Origin: Phycisphaerae bacterium | GTDB taxonomy: Bacteria; Planctomycetota; Phycisphaerae; UBA1845; Fen-1342 | NCBI GenBank assembly: GCA_030612705.1 | Contig: JAUWNI010000016.1 | Coordinates: 1-47,812 of the forward strand | Direction of reading: 5' to 3' | DNA: 47,812 nt | Shown here: in pieces, positions 1 through 7,216 of the stretch | Layout: each line of letters starts with the position of its first letter | How positions within the stretch are numbered: the first letter of the stretch is position 1 | Position numbers and translations under genes: made by a program | The notes under the pieces: generated by a model | What the model saw: only the letters and a program-made list of their open reading frames with translations | Databases searched by the model: none | What the model was told of the DNA's origin: nothing

Positions 1-217
1 GCCCCGGAGGGGCGACAGAGAGTTCCCGACACGCGCCGCGTCTCTGCCGCCCCTCCGGGGCTTTCGGCACAAAACGCTCCCTTACCCCAGGGCTCACGCC
101 CTGGGCTACTATCTTTCGTCCCTCCGGGACTATCAGAAGGCAAAACGCGTACTTTCCAAGAGTAGTTTCTTTCAACCGTGGACGGCAACGCCGGTGAAAA
201 GCTCGGAATGACAACGT
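1..217. repeat. Terminal copy (part) of a ~330-bp dispersed repeat
   Basis: This gene-free stretch is the reverse complement, with scattered mismatches, of about 26515-26727. It contains several small palindromes: GCCCCGGAGGGGC against its partner GCCCCTCCGGGGC, CCCAGGGCTCACGCCCTGGG, and TCCCTCCGGGA. Its first 36 bases are identical to the last 36 bases of the window (47777-47812). I see no gene here. It is most likely a repeat at which the assembly ended. Confidence 0.85.
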
Positions 218-3200
218 TCAATATTTTCCGCTCGGAGTAATAACTGTGAATTCCCCGGCTGCCTGCTTCTCCCGGATCGCCTTCATAATCTTCTCCGGCG
301 TGATGGGCAGGTCCTTGATCCAGACGCCGGTGGCGTTGGCGATGGCGTGGGCGACGGCGCCGAGGACGGGGAGCGTGGAGCCTTCGCCGATTTCCTTAGC
401 GCCGTACGGGCCGCGGGGTTCGTAGGAGTCGACGATGCCGCTGAAGATCTCGGGGGCGTCCTTGATGGTCATGATCAGGTAGCCGTGCAGGTCCGGGTTC
501 AGGATTCGGCCCTTCTCATCGAACTGTACGTCTTCCATAATCGTTTCGCCGGCGCCCATCACGATCGCGCCCTCGACCTGGCCGTGGACCGCGCGCGGGT
601 TGATCGGCGTGCCGCAGTCGTGATAGTCGGTGAAGCGGTCGATCTTGACCTTGCCCGTCTCCAAGTCCACCGATAGCTCGCAGACCGAGCTGCCGAAGGA
701 ATACGCCGGGCTGGTGCCGACGGTGGCGCCTTTGTAGTTGCCGCCTAGGCCGTCGGGCGGCTTGTAGAAGCCGGTGCCGACGAGCGGGCCATTCTCATTG
801 AAATATTGTCGGGCGACTTCTTCCCACGGGACAGACTGGGGATTGGGGATTGACGATTGACGATTGACGATTGACGATTGGGGATTGTCGGCGACGGCGT
901 ACATCTTTCCATCGCGGGCTACTACCTCGGATTCGTTGCAGTCTAACAGCTTGGCGGCGTATGGTCGCATCTTGTTTACGACGGCCTCGCCGGCACGTGA
1001 GACGGCGTGGCCGGCCATTAGCGTGACGCGCGATGAGTACGCACCCAGATCGAGCGGCGAGATGTCGCTGTCTTCACTGCGGATGCGCAGGCGCGATGCC
1101 GGAATACCCAGTGATTCGGCGCACATCTGTGTCAAAACGGTGTCGCTGCCCTGGCCGATCTCGGCGGCACCGATCAGCAGGATCGCCGCCATGCCGTCTT
1201 CGCTGATCTTCACGATGGCGTTGGCGTGCGGGAAGATCGCCCTTTTCTGAAAATGCTCGCGCGGCTTTTCGTGCGAAAGCTGGACCTGGCCACGGTAGAT
1301 GCAGTAGCCCGCGCCGGAGACGAAGCCGCCGCAGCCTACGCCGATACCGCGAGCGATTGACGATTGACGATTGACGATTGACGATTGTTTCTCCCCCATT
1401 TCCGCGGCACCGCGCGGGCTGAAGCCCGCGGCTCGTCGATATTTCTCTTTCCAGCCGCTCTTTGCTTCGACGGCGTCGAGTGTGGCGCGGAACTCGCAAC
1501 TGCCGACGTCCATCTCGTTGACCGTCATGGTGTTCGGGGTCATGGCGTTGCGACGACGGATCTCGATCGGGTCGATGCCCAGGTCTTCGGCGACCATGTT
1601 AAACAAACACTCGAACGCGAAGCGCGGCTGCGGCACGCCGTGCCCGCGCATGGCCCCGCAGGCCGGCTTGTTGGTCATAACGCGGTACCCGTCGTAGGTA
1701 TAGTTCGGGATTTTGTAGAGCGTGGGCATCAGGCTGCCGGCGTAGTAGGCCGTGGCGACGCCGAACGATGTGTAAGCCCCGCCGTCGAGGTGGATTGTGC
1801 TGGTAAACGCCTTGATCTTCCCATCGCGATCGACGCCGAGCTTGAACCGCATGTGTTGTTTATGCCGGCCGCGGCCGTGGTGGAACATTTCTTCACGGGA
1901 GTAGACCATCTTAACCGGCCGACCGGTCTTCCTGCTCAGGATTGCCGCGCAGAGGTCTAGCGGGGAGGTTTCGGCCTTGCCGCCGAAGCCGCCGCCGACC
2001 ACGGGCCGGATGATGCGGATCTTCCCAAGCGGGATGTGCAGGACGTGGGCCATCATGTACTGCACATAGTGCGGCACCTGCGTCGAGCTATACAGCACGA
2101 GCGTGCCGTCGTGGTCCCAGGTGGCGATCGAGGCGTGCGGCTCGAGCGGGCTCTGGTAAACCTGATTGCCGGTGAAGGTTTCCTCCCGCACGTGGTGCGA
2201 CTCGGCAAAGCCTTTCTCGACGTCGCCGAAGCTCTGCTCGACGTGTGTGTTGATGTTGTTTTTGTATCGTTCGTGGATCTGTGGCGCGCCGTCGGCAACC
2301 GCTTCGAGCGGGTCGAAAACCGCGGGGAGCTCTTCATACTCAACTTCGATAAGCGACAGGGCGTTCTCGGCGGTCCTTTCGTCGATCGCCGCGACGGCGG
2401 CGACTTCGTCCCCCACGTGGCGGACCTTGTCCTTGGCGAGCACGTATTCGTCGTAGCGCGCGGGCGATACGCCGTACATCGTGTCGGTCACGTCCGCTCC
2501 GGTGATCACGGCGAGCACGCCGGGCAGCGTTTTCGCTTTGGAGACGTCGATGTGCTTGATGCGTCCGTGGGCGATCGGTGAGCCGAGGATCTTCCCGTGG
2601 ATCATGTTCGGCAGGTGGATGTCCGCGGTGTATTGTGCTCGCCCGGTGACCTTGTCGGCGGCGTCGACGCGCGGGATGGAAACACCGACGGTGTCGTGTG
2701 ATTGACGATTGACGATTGACGATTGACGATTGGGCTCGTCTGCCTCGGTTTTTCGTGGCTCCGTCGCATCGCAGGTGCAACCGTCGGCGTACTGGTCGCA
2801 GCGCTGGACGGCGCGGAGGATGCCGCTGTAGCCGGTGCAGCGACAGAGGTTGCCGGCGAGAGCTTCCTTGATCTCATCGGTGCTGGGTTTGGGATTCTTT
2901 TCGAGCAGGGCGGTCGCCGAGATGACCATGCCCGGCGTGCAGAAGCCGCACTGGATGCCACCCTCGTAAACGAACGCTTTCTGGAGCGGGGTCAGCTCGC
3001 CGTTTTGCGCCAGGCCTTCGATGGTAGTAATCGCCTTGCCTTCCATCTCAGACGCGAGCAGCAGGCAACTGTTCATCGGCTCGCCGTCGACCAGGACGGT
3101 GCAGGCCCCGCAGTCGCCGACGTTGCAGCCTTTCTTGGTGCCGGTCAGGTGCAGCTTGTCGCGTAGGACGTCAAGCAGCGTCTCATCCGGTTCGACGGCG

Positions 3201-3250
3201 ACGGTGCAGACTTGGCCGTTGATCGTGAGCTTTCGCGAGACGGCCATCAT
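218..3250 (-). CDS. Molybdenum hydroxylase (xanthine dehydrogenase family), fused [2Fe-2S] and Mo-cofactor subunits
   Basis: A 1010-residue fusion of two proteins that are separate in most CoxSML-type enzymes. Residues 1-165 are the iron-sulfur subunit, with Cys42/47/50/62 for the plant-type cluster and Cys101/104/136/138 for the second. From about residue 187 on is the molybdopterin subunit, with VGGGFGGKAE, GAMRGHG, GAAEIGQGSD and, near residue 948, GAKEIGEGS carrying the catalytic Glu. Such enzymes hydroxylate or reductively dehydroxylate heterocycles, aldehydes or hydroxybenzoyl-CoA. Context suggests an aromatic substrate, but the FAD partner lacks the 4Fe-4S loop of true 4-hydroxybenzoyl-CoA reductase, so the substrate is open. 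AGGAGG lies 4 bases before the first ATG and 7 before a second ATG at 3247, which may be the real start. The gene overlaps its upstream partner by 4 bases. Three in-frame heptamer arrays interrupt it at residues ~174-184, ~621-632 and ~788-803. Confidence 0.88.
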   Translation of the reverse strand: MMAVSRKLTINGQVCTVAVEPDETLLDVLRDKLHLTGTKKGCNVGDCGACTVLVDGEPMNSCLLLASEMEGKAITTIEGLAQNGELTPLQKAFVYEGGIQCGFCTPGMVISATALLEKNPKPSTDEIKEALAGNLCRCTGYSGILRAVQRCDQYADGCTCDATEPRKTEADEPNRQSSIVNRQSHDTVGVSIPRVDAADKVTGRAQYTADIHLPNMIHGKILGSPIAHGRIKHIDVSKAKTLPGVLAVITGADVTDTMYGVSPARYDEYVLAKDKVRHVGDEVAAVAAIDERTAENALSLIEVEYEELPAVFDPLEAVADGAPQIHERYKNNINTHVEQSFGDVEKGFAESHHVREETFTGNQVYQSPLEPHASIATWDHDGTLVLYSSTQVPHYVQYMMAHVLHIPLGKIRIIRPVVGGGFGGKAETSPLDLCAAILSRKTGRPVKMVYSREEMFHHGRGRHKQHMRFKLGVDRDGKIKAFTSTIHLDGGAYTSFGVATAYYAGSLMPTLYKIPNYTYDGYRVMTNKPACGAMRGHGVPQPRFAFECLFNMVAEDLGIDPIEIRRRNAMTPNTMTVNEMDVGSCEFRATLDAVEAKSGWKEKYRRAAGFSPRGAAEMGEKQSSIVNRQSSIARGIGVGCGGFVSGAGYCIYRGQVQLSHEKPREHFQKRAIFPHANAIVKISEDGMAAILLIGAAEIGQGSDTVLTQMCAESLGIPASRLRIRSEDSDISPLDLGAYSSRVTLMAGHAVSRAGEAVVNKMRPYAAKLLDCNESEVVARDGKMYAVADNPQSSIVNRQSSIPNPQSVPWEEVARQYFNENGPLVGTGFYKPPDGLGGNYKGATVGTSPAYSFGSSVCELSVDLETGKVKIDRFTDYHDCGTPINPRAVHGQVEGAIVMGAGETIMEDVQFDEKGRILNPDLHGYLIMTIKDAPEIFSGIVDSYEPRGPYGAKEIGEGSTLPVLGAVAHAIANATGVWIKDLPITPEKIMKAIREKQAAGEFTVITPSGKY
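842..890 (-). repeat. Intragenic heptamer array, 7 units
   Basis: On the plus strand the units read ATTGGGG, four ATTGACG, ATTGGGG and ATTGTCG. The array lies inside the molybdenum hydroxylase gene and is read in frame as a QSSIVNRQSS-type insert at about residues 788-803, in the Mo subunit between VADN and VPWEE. Confidence 0.9.
1356..1440 (-). repeat. Intragenic heptamer array beside a GGCTGAAGCCC palindrome
   Basis: Four ATTGACG units (1356-1383) are followed about 20 bases later by CGCGGGCTGAAGCCCGCGG, a palindrome also found between genes at 6311, 6371, 36061 and 38238. Both are translated in frame inside the hydroxylase (GFSPRG, then QSSIVNRQSS at about residues 600-632). Two different dispersed elements therefore sit at one tolerated site. 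Confidence 0.85.
2701..2735 (-). repeat. Intragenic heptamer array in the linker of the fused hydroxylase
   Basis: Four ATTGACG units plus ATTGGGC. The array encodes about residues 174-184, exactly in the linker between the iron-sulfur domain and the molybdopterin domain. Confidence 0.9.
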
Positions 3251-4125
3251 TGGGCCTCCTTGGCGCGTTGGTGTGCGGTGGTGAGCGCCCGGCGGGTCAG
3301 CACGCCGACCAACTCGCGACGGAAATCAGCCGAGCCGCGCAGATCGGAGATCGGGTCGGCCGCTTTCAGGGCGATATCCGCCGCTGCGCGGAAAGCATCC
3401 TCGTTCGGCGGTTGACCGATGAGTCGAGCCCCCGCCGAGATGACCAGCCTCGGGATTGGTGCAACCGCGCCGAGGACGATGCGGGCGTCTTGTACGGTGT
3501 TATTACTATTGAGCAGCAGGCCGGCGGCAACAGCGGCCACCGCGATGGCGTTGCCGTCGCGCAGTGAGAACCGCGCGTAGGCGGCTCCGAATCCCGGTGG
3601 CGCTTCTGGAACGAGGATTTCCGTCAGCACTTCGTCGTCACGCCGAACCGTCTGCCGCGGCCCGACGAAGAACGTTTCCAGTGGCACACTACGCCGGCCC
3701 GTGGCCGACCAAAGCGTCACCGAGGCGTTCATTGCCGTCAGAATAGGCGGCAGATCGGCACTCGGGACCGCGCTGGCGATGTTGCCGCCGACCGTGGCAA
3801 CGTTGCGAATCTGTGGAGCGGCCATCTTGCCGGTGGCGTCTAGCAGCGGGGAAAACCGCTTTCGGACAAGCGGCGAGCGGTCCAGTTGCGAGATGGTCGT
3901 CAGCGCGCCGATACGCAGGCCGTCATCCGTTTCCGAGATGCCGCGCAAGGCGTCGATGCGGCTGATTGAGACCAGGTGAGCGACGCCAACTCGACCCGTC
4001 TTGAGATCGACGAGCACGTCGGTTCCGCCGGCGAGCAGACGGACGTCCGGCGCGTAGCTCGCCAACACGACCACCGCCTTTTCGAGCGTGGCGGCCTCGT
4101 GGAGTTCGATATCAGGCAGATACAC
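3247..4125 (-). CDS. FAD-binding subunit of molybdenum hydroxylase (CoxM/HcrB-like)
   Basis: A 292-residue medium subunit of a xanthine dehydrogenase-family enzyme. It passes electrons between the iron-sulfur subunit and FAD. The family FAD motifs are visible as LLAGGTDVL near residue 35 and TVGGNIASAVPSADLPP near residue 113, with the C-terminal CO_dh_flav domain after them. I find no cysteine in the protein. Authentic 4-hydroxybenzoyl-CoA reductase beta subunits are longer and carry a Cys-rich 4Fe-4S loop, so that assignment is disfavoured. Its stop overlaps the start of the fused Fe-S/Mo gene by 4 bases (ATGA), which indicates tight co-translation. The TetR gene lies upstream on the same strand. 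Confidence 0.88.
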   Translation of the reverse strand: MYLPDIELHEAATLEKAVVVLASYAPDVRLLAGGTDVLVDLKTGRVGVAHLVSISRIDALRGISETDDGLRIGALTTISQLDRSPLVRKRFSPLLDATGKMAAPQIRNVATVGGNIASAVPSADLPPILTAMNASVTLWSATGRRSVPLETFFVGPRQTVRRDDEVLTEILVPEAPPGFGAAYARFSLRDGNAIAVAAVAAGLLLNSNNTVQDARIVLGAVAPIPRLVISAGARLIGQPPNEDAFRAAADIALKAADPISDLRGSADFRRELVGVLTRRALTTAHQRAKEAQ

Positions 4126-4137
4126 GACAGACTCCCA

Positions 4138-4220
4138 ATTGACGATTTACGATTTACGATTGACGATTGAGCAATACGGGCGGTCAACGTCAATCGTCAA
4201 TCGTAAGTCGTCAATCGTCA
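4138..4220. repeat. Inverted pair of heptamer arrays between the FAD subunit and tetR genes
   Basis: The left array reads ATTGACG, ATTTACG, ATTTACG, ATTGACG (4138-4165). The right array is in the opposite orientation (CAATCGT units, about 4190-4219). About 24 bases separate them, so the two arms could pair into a long stem-loop in the transcript between tetR and the hydroxylase genes. The array ends 12 bases before the FAD-subunit ATG, where its ribosome-binding site should lie. Confidence 0.8.
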
Positions 4221-4892
4221 CTTCGCCTCTCCCAACACGCCTCGTAGAAATTGCGTCGTTATCTGGTTGGCGACCGCCGTCGGCGAGCGGTCGCGCTTCG
4301 GGTCGTACCAGCGATACAGCCAATTCAACATCCCGAACAGGCACATCGTCGCGATGTGGCGATCGAGCGTGCTCTCGGGCGCGCGGGTTTCCAGGAGCCG
4401 ATCGACGATCGAACGTGCCAGATTGTAATACTCGCGCCGGATGCGGCTGGTTTCCTCATAGCCGGCACCCGATAACGAGTCGAGCTCGTGCGAACATGCC
4501 TTGAGTGCGGCCATATTGGCCGCGAAGTAGCCCACATGGGCCCGAACCATCACGCAGAGTTGCTCGACCGGGTCATCCACCCCGTGCAGCCGCTCGCGCA
4601 GGTTGTTGACCAGTGCGTTGAAGGTGCGGGACTGGATCAGGAACAGCATGCGTTCCTTGTGGGGGAAGTAGTGGTACAACCCTGCTAAGCTGATCCCGGC
4701 CGCCCGGGCGACGGCCCGCATGGAGGCCTTCTGGTAGCCTACGTCGGCGATCAACTCGGTCGCAACCGCGAGGATTCCGTTGAGCCGCTCGTCGTAACTT
4801 GTGGCGACATGTTGATTTACGCGCCTATGGTTCGGTCGCGATTGTGACTCGAACACGCGTTCGGTTTCTCCCGATTTCATAGAGTAACCCAT
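4218..4892 (-). CDS. TetR/AcrR-family transcriptional regulator
   Basis: A 224-residue protein. An N-terminal TetR helix-turn-helix is visible around residues 30-75 (ILAVATELIADVGYQKASMR, then AVARAAGISLAGLYHYFPHKERML). A helical ligand-binding domain follows, resembling the TetR_C domain of regulators of fatty-acid and aromatic acyl-CoA catabolism. It is divergent from bamA and upstream of the hydroxylase genes, so it probably controls one or both directions, with an acyl-CoA or aromatic CoA ester as likely ligand (inference). A second in-frame ATG lies at 4880. Neither start has a well-spaced Shine-Dalgarno. Confidence 0.9.
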   Translation of the reverse strand: MGYSMKSGETERVFESQSRPNHRRVNQHVATSYDERLNGILAVATELIADVGYQKASMRAVARAAGISLAGLYHYFPHKERMLFLIQSRTFNALVNNLRERLHGVDDPVEQLCVMVRAHVGYFAANMAALKACSHELDSLSGAGYEETSRIRREYYNLARSIVDRLLETRAPESTLDRHIATMCLFGMLNWLYRWYDPKRDRSPTAVANQITTQFLRGVLGEAK

Positions 4893-4910
4893 TTCCTATA
4901 GTCGAACGGT

Positions 4911-4929
4911 GCGCATGGCAACTATGCGC
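4911..4929. promoter_or_regulatory. Perfect inverted repeat in the tetR-bamA divergent region
   Basis: GCGCAT and ATGCGC are separated by 7 bases, between the tetR start and the bamA promoter. The spacing and position suit a repressor operator, possibly for the adjacent TetR protein. No binding data exist, so this is an inference. Confidence 0.4.
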
Positions 4930-4970
4930 TGCGTTGCGCCGGATGTCAACTAAAAGTGTCCGAGAAAAGC

Positions 4971-4998
4971 TTGACAAGCAGCCGCTGAAGGGCATAAT
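4971..4998 (+). promoter_or_regulatory. Sigma70-type promoter for the bamA operon
   Basis: A perfect -35 TTGACA (4971-4976) is followed after 16 bases by CATAAT (4993-4998), one mismatch from TATAAT. Transcription would begin near 5005 and leave a leader of about 145 bases before bamA. It is the best-looking promoter I found in the catabolic block and faces the rightward genes. Confidence 0.6.
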
Positions 4999-5069
4999 CG
5001 GGCTCTGTAAAATGGCGAGGCACGATGGGGTGGCGGGCGCCCGAAAGGGGTGTCCCGCGATTATTCGAT

Positions 5070-5083
5070 CGAACGCTCGTTCC
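5070..5083. promoter_or_regulatory. TetR-operator-like palindrome in the bamA leader
   Basis: CGAACGCTCGTTCC contains a perfect GAACG-CT-CGTTC dyad. It resembles the CNAACGNNCGTTNG operator that I recall for the Thermus TetR-family PaaR regulator of phenylacetate genes. It lies about 65 bases downstream of the predicted transcription start and could be a roadblock operator for the neighbouring TetR protein. Confidence 0.45.
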
Positions 5084-5149
5084 ATCTTTGCCCCATCTTC
5101 TGCCAGCGGACAGTTCGGTAAGCCTTCCTCGGAGTCCGGAGACAATCAG

Positions 5150-6286
5150 ATGAGCTTGTTCCCTCCCCGTAAAGCTGAATCCTTCGAGTTCAAGGAGGTT
5201 CAGTACGAAAAGCGTGATTGGGTCGCCCGCGTCACCATCAATCGGCCCCACAACTACAACGCCTATAGCACCCCCGCGCTACAGGAGCTCGCCGCCGCCT
5301 TCCAGGACGCTTCCTGGGACGACAGCGTTGCCGTCGTGGTCTACACCGGACACGGGGATCGGGCCTTCTGCACCGGCGGCGACGTGAAGGAATACCAGGA
5401 GACATACACCCAGAAGCCGCGCGATTACTGGAAGTACATGTGCTGCTTCAAGGAATACATCGAGTCGATGGTTAACTGCTCCAAGCCGGTGATCGCTCGG
5501 CTGAACGGGATGGCGGTCGGGGGCGGCAACGAAAGTCAACTTGCCTGCGACCTGGGAGTCATGGGTGAGCACGCGTTCATCGCCCAGGTGGGGACGGGGG
5601 TCGGATCGGTGGCCTGCGGCGGCTCGACGCAATGGCTGCCGCTGCACGTCGGCGACCGCAAGGCGCGGGGCATACTCTTCCTCAATCAGCGCTATGCAGC
5701 CTATACATCGCTGTCGATGGGGCTGGTGAACGCGGTTGTGCCGACGGTCAAGGGACCCGACGGCGAATACGTGACCCGCTTCAAGGCCGATCGTAAATAC
5801 CTTGCCGACTGGAACACCGACCCATGGGATAATCCCTTCGAGAATCGCGCGACGCCGAACGAGATTAAGAAAGCGCAGAAGGGCGCCGACGGGTATTCGA
5901 TCGACCTGTCTCGGCTGGATGAGGTGGTGGCGGACCTGTGTGACCAGGTCGTCAACAAGTTCTTCGAGTGTACGCGCTATACCAAGGCCCAGGTGAATTT
6001 CTGGAAGGAGCTTTCCTGGCACAGCACCGCCGGCCACGCGCGGGATTGGCTCTCGACGCACTATACATCTCTGGAACCGCACGAAGGCATGACCGCCTTC
6101 GTCGAGAAGCGGAAGGTGGATTTCCTGGGGATGCGGCGTCGGGCGGCGGACCCGAACGGGTCGAGCGAGTTCTTGTGGGGGCCGTACGCCAAGCAGTGCC
6201 CGAAGTGCGAGGCCAAGGGTATTCCCGCCTTTTTTGAGTTCTGCGGTAAATGTGGTGCCACGTTGACAAGTGGAGATGCCAAATAG
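5150..6286 (+). CDS. bamA: 6-oxocyclohex-1-ene-1-carbonyl-CoA hydrolase (BamA/Oah)
   Basis: 378 residues of the crotonase superfamily. BamA adds water and hydrolytically opens the ring of 6-oxocyclohex-1-ene-1-carbonyl-CoA to give 3-hydroxypimelyl-CoA, and it is the accepted marker of anaerobic aromatic degradation. Family-like stretches include RPHNYNAYSTPALQEL, GHGDRAFCTGGDVKEYQ, GMAVGGGNE, VGTGVGSVACGGSTQWLP and WHSTAGHARDWLSTHY. The ATG at 5150 is chosen because GGAGA lies 7 bases upstream and homology begins there; the frame is open back to 4934, but that part covers the promoter. The C-terminus carries CPKC-x11-FCGKCG, a zinc-ribbon-like tail. It is the first gene of the long rightward run, followed after 141 bases by an SDR. 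Confidence 0.92.
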   Translation: MSLFPPRKAESFEFKEVQYEKRDWVARVTINRPHNYNAYSTPALQELAAAFQDASWDDSVAVVVYTGHGDRAFCTGGDVKEYQETYTQKPRDYWKYMCCFKEYIESMVNCSKPVIARLNGMAVGGGNESQLACDLGVMGEHAFIAQVGTGVGSVACGGSTQWLPLHVGDRKARGILFLNQRYAAYTSLSMGLVNAVVPTVKGPDGEYVTRFKADRKYLADWNTDPWDNPFENRATPNEIKKAQKGADGYSIDLSRLDEVVADLCDQVVNKFFECTRYTKAQVNFWKELSWHSTAGHARDWLSTHYTSLEPHEGMTAFVEKRKVDFLGMRRRAADPNGSSEFLWGPYAKQCPKCEAKGIPAFFEFCGKCGATLTSGDAK

Positions 6287-6295
6287 CAGTGATGC

Positions 6296-6420
6296 ATAAT
6301 CGCAGCGAGGAGCCGCGGGCCTGAAGCCCGCGCGGCGCTGCGAGCTGTAGGAACGCTTCAGAGTGCGAAACACCGCGCGGGCTGAAGTCCGCGGCTCTTC
6401 GGGCGTTTCTTCGCAAGGAA
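6296..6420. repeat. Two palindromes of the GGCTGAAGCCC family in the bamA-SDR gap
   Basis: Copies at 6311-6336 and 6371-6397 can each form a GC-rich hairpin (CGCGGGC-TGAA-GCCCGCG type). The gap holds nothing else apart from the SDR ribosome-binding site AAGGAAG at about 6415. Confidence 0.8.
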
Positions 6421-6427
6421 GACAATC

Positions 6428-7171
6428 ATGACACTTGAAGGTAAAAAAGCGATTCTCACGGGCGGCAGCCTGGGAATCGGAGCCGAAATCGCGCGCGAGC
6501 TCGGTCGCCAGGGCGCCCGCGTCGCGATCAACTACCGTAAACACGATACGGAAGCGAAGCAGGTCATAGCAGACATCGAGGCCGCCGGCAGCAAGGGCTT
6601 GGCGATCAAGGCCGACGTCGCCAGCTTCGACGACGCCCAGCGCATGGTCGACGAGGTCCGCGAAAAGTTCGGCGGGCTCGACATCCTGGTCAACAACGCC
6701 GGCATCAACCGCGACGCCGTCATCTGGAAAATGACCGAAGAGCAGTGGGACCAGGTGATCGACATCAACCTGAAGGGTTACTTCAACTACTGCCGGGCCG
6801 CCGTTGAAGTCTTCAGAGAACAGAAGTCGGGCAAGATCGTCAATGTTACCTCCATCAACGGCCTGCGCGGCAAGTTCGGACAGACGAACTATTCCGCGTC
6901 GAAGGCCGGCATCATCGGACTGACCAAAGCGCTGGCCCGCGAGCTGGGCCGATCGAGCGTCAACGTCAACGCCGTCGCGCCCGGACTGATCGAGACCGAC
7001 ATGATGAAGGACGCGCCCGAGAAGGTGATCGAGGCGGCGCTGTCCGAGATCGTGCTGGGCCGGCTGGGTCAGCCCGAAGAAGTAGCGGCGGTGGTGGCGT
7101 TCCTGTGCAGCGAGGCGGCCCGACACATTACCGGGCAGGTGATTCAGGTGGACGGTGGACAGTATATCTAG
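6428..7171 (+). CDS. SDR-family NAD(P)-dependent oxidoreductase (FabG/PhaB-like)
   Basis: 247 residues of the classical short-chain dehydrogenase family. The cofactor motif GGSLGIG is near residue 12, NNAG near residue 90, the catalytic Ser region is VNVTSING, and YSASK follows near residue 155. It is close to 3-oxoacyl-ACP reductase and acetoacetyl-CoA reductase. Lying directly after bamA and before a thiolase, it may oxidise 3-hydroxypimelyl-CoA to the 3-oxo ester, in parallel with the 836-aa dehydrogenase further on. That role is inferred from position only. AAGGAAG lies 7 bases before the ATG. Confidence 0.88.
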   Translation: MTLEGKKAILTGGSLGIGAEIARELGRQGARVAINYRKHDTEAKQVIADIEAAGSKGLAIKADVASFDDAQRMVDEVREKFGGLDILVNNAGINRDAVIWKMTEEQWDQVIDINLKGYFNYCRAAVEVFREQKSGKIVNVTSINGLRGKFGQTNYSASKAGIIGLTKALARELGRSSVNVNAVAPGLIETDMMKDAPEKVIEAALSEIVLGRLGQPEEVAAVVAFLCSEAARHITGQVIQVDGGQYI

Positions 7172-7173
7172 CG

Positions 7174-7197
7174 ATTAACGATTGACGATTGACGATT
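7174..7197 (+). repeat. Intergenic heptamer array
   Basis: ATTAACG, ATTGACG, ATTGACG and a degenerate fourth unit begin 2 bases after the SDR stop and fill half of the 45-base gap before the thiolase. Confidence 0.85.
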
Positions 7198-7216
7198 TGC
7201 TATTGCGGAGACACTC

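Noticed and set aside
218..4125. Authentic 4-hydroxybenzoyl-CoA reductase (hcrABC)
   Set aside because: The FAD subunit lacks the cysteine-rich 4Fe-4S loop and the small and large subunits are fused, so the specific name is not justified.
5279..7126. Long open frame (615 codons) on the minus strand across bamA and the SDR
   Set aside because: It is antisense to two well-supported genes, has no recognisable domain, and is explained by GC-rich codon bias.
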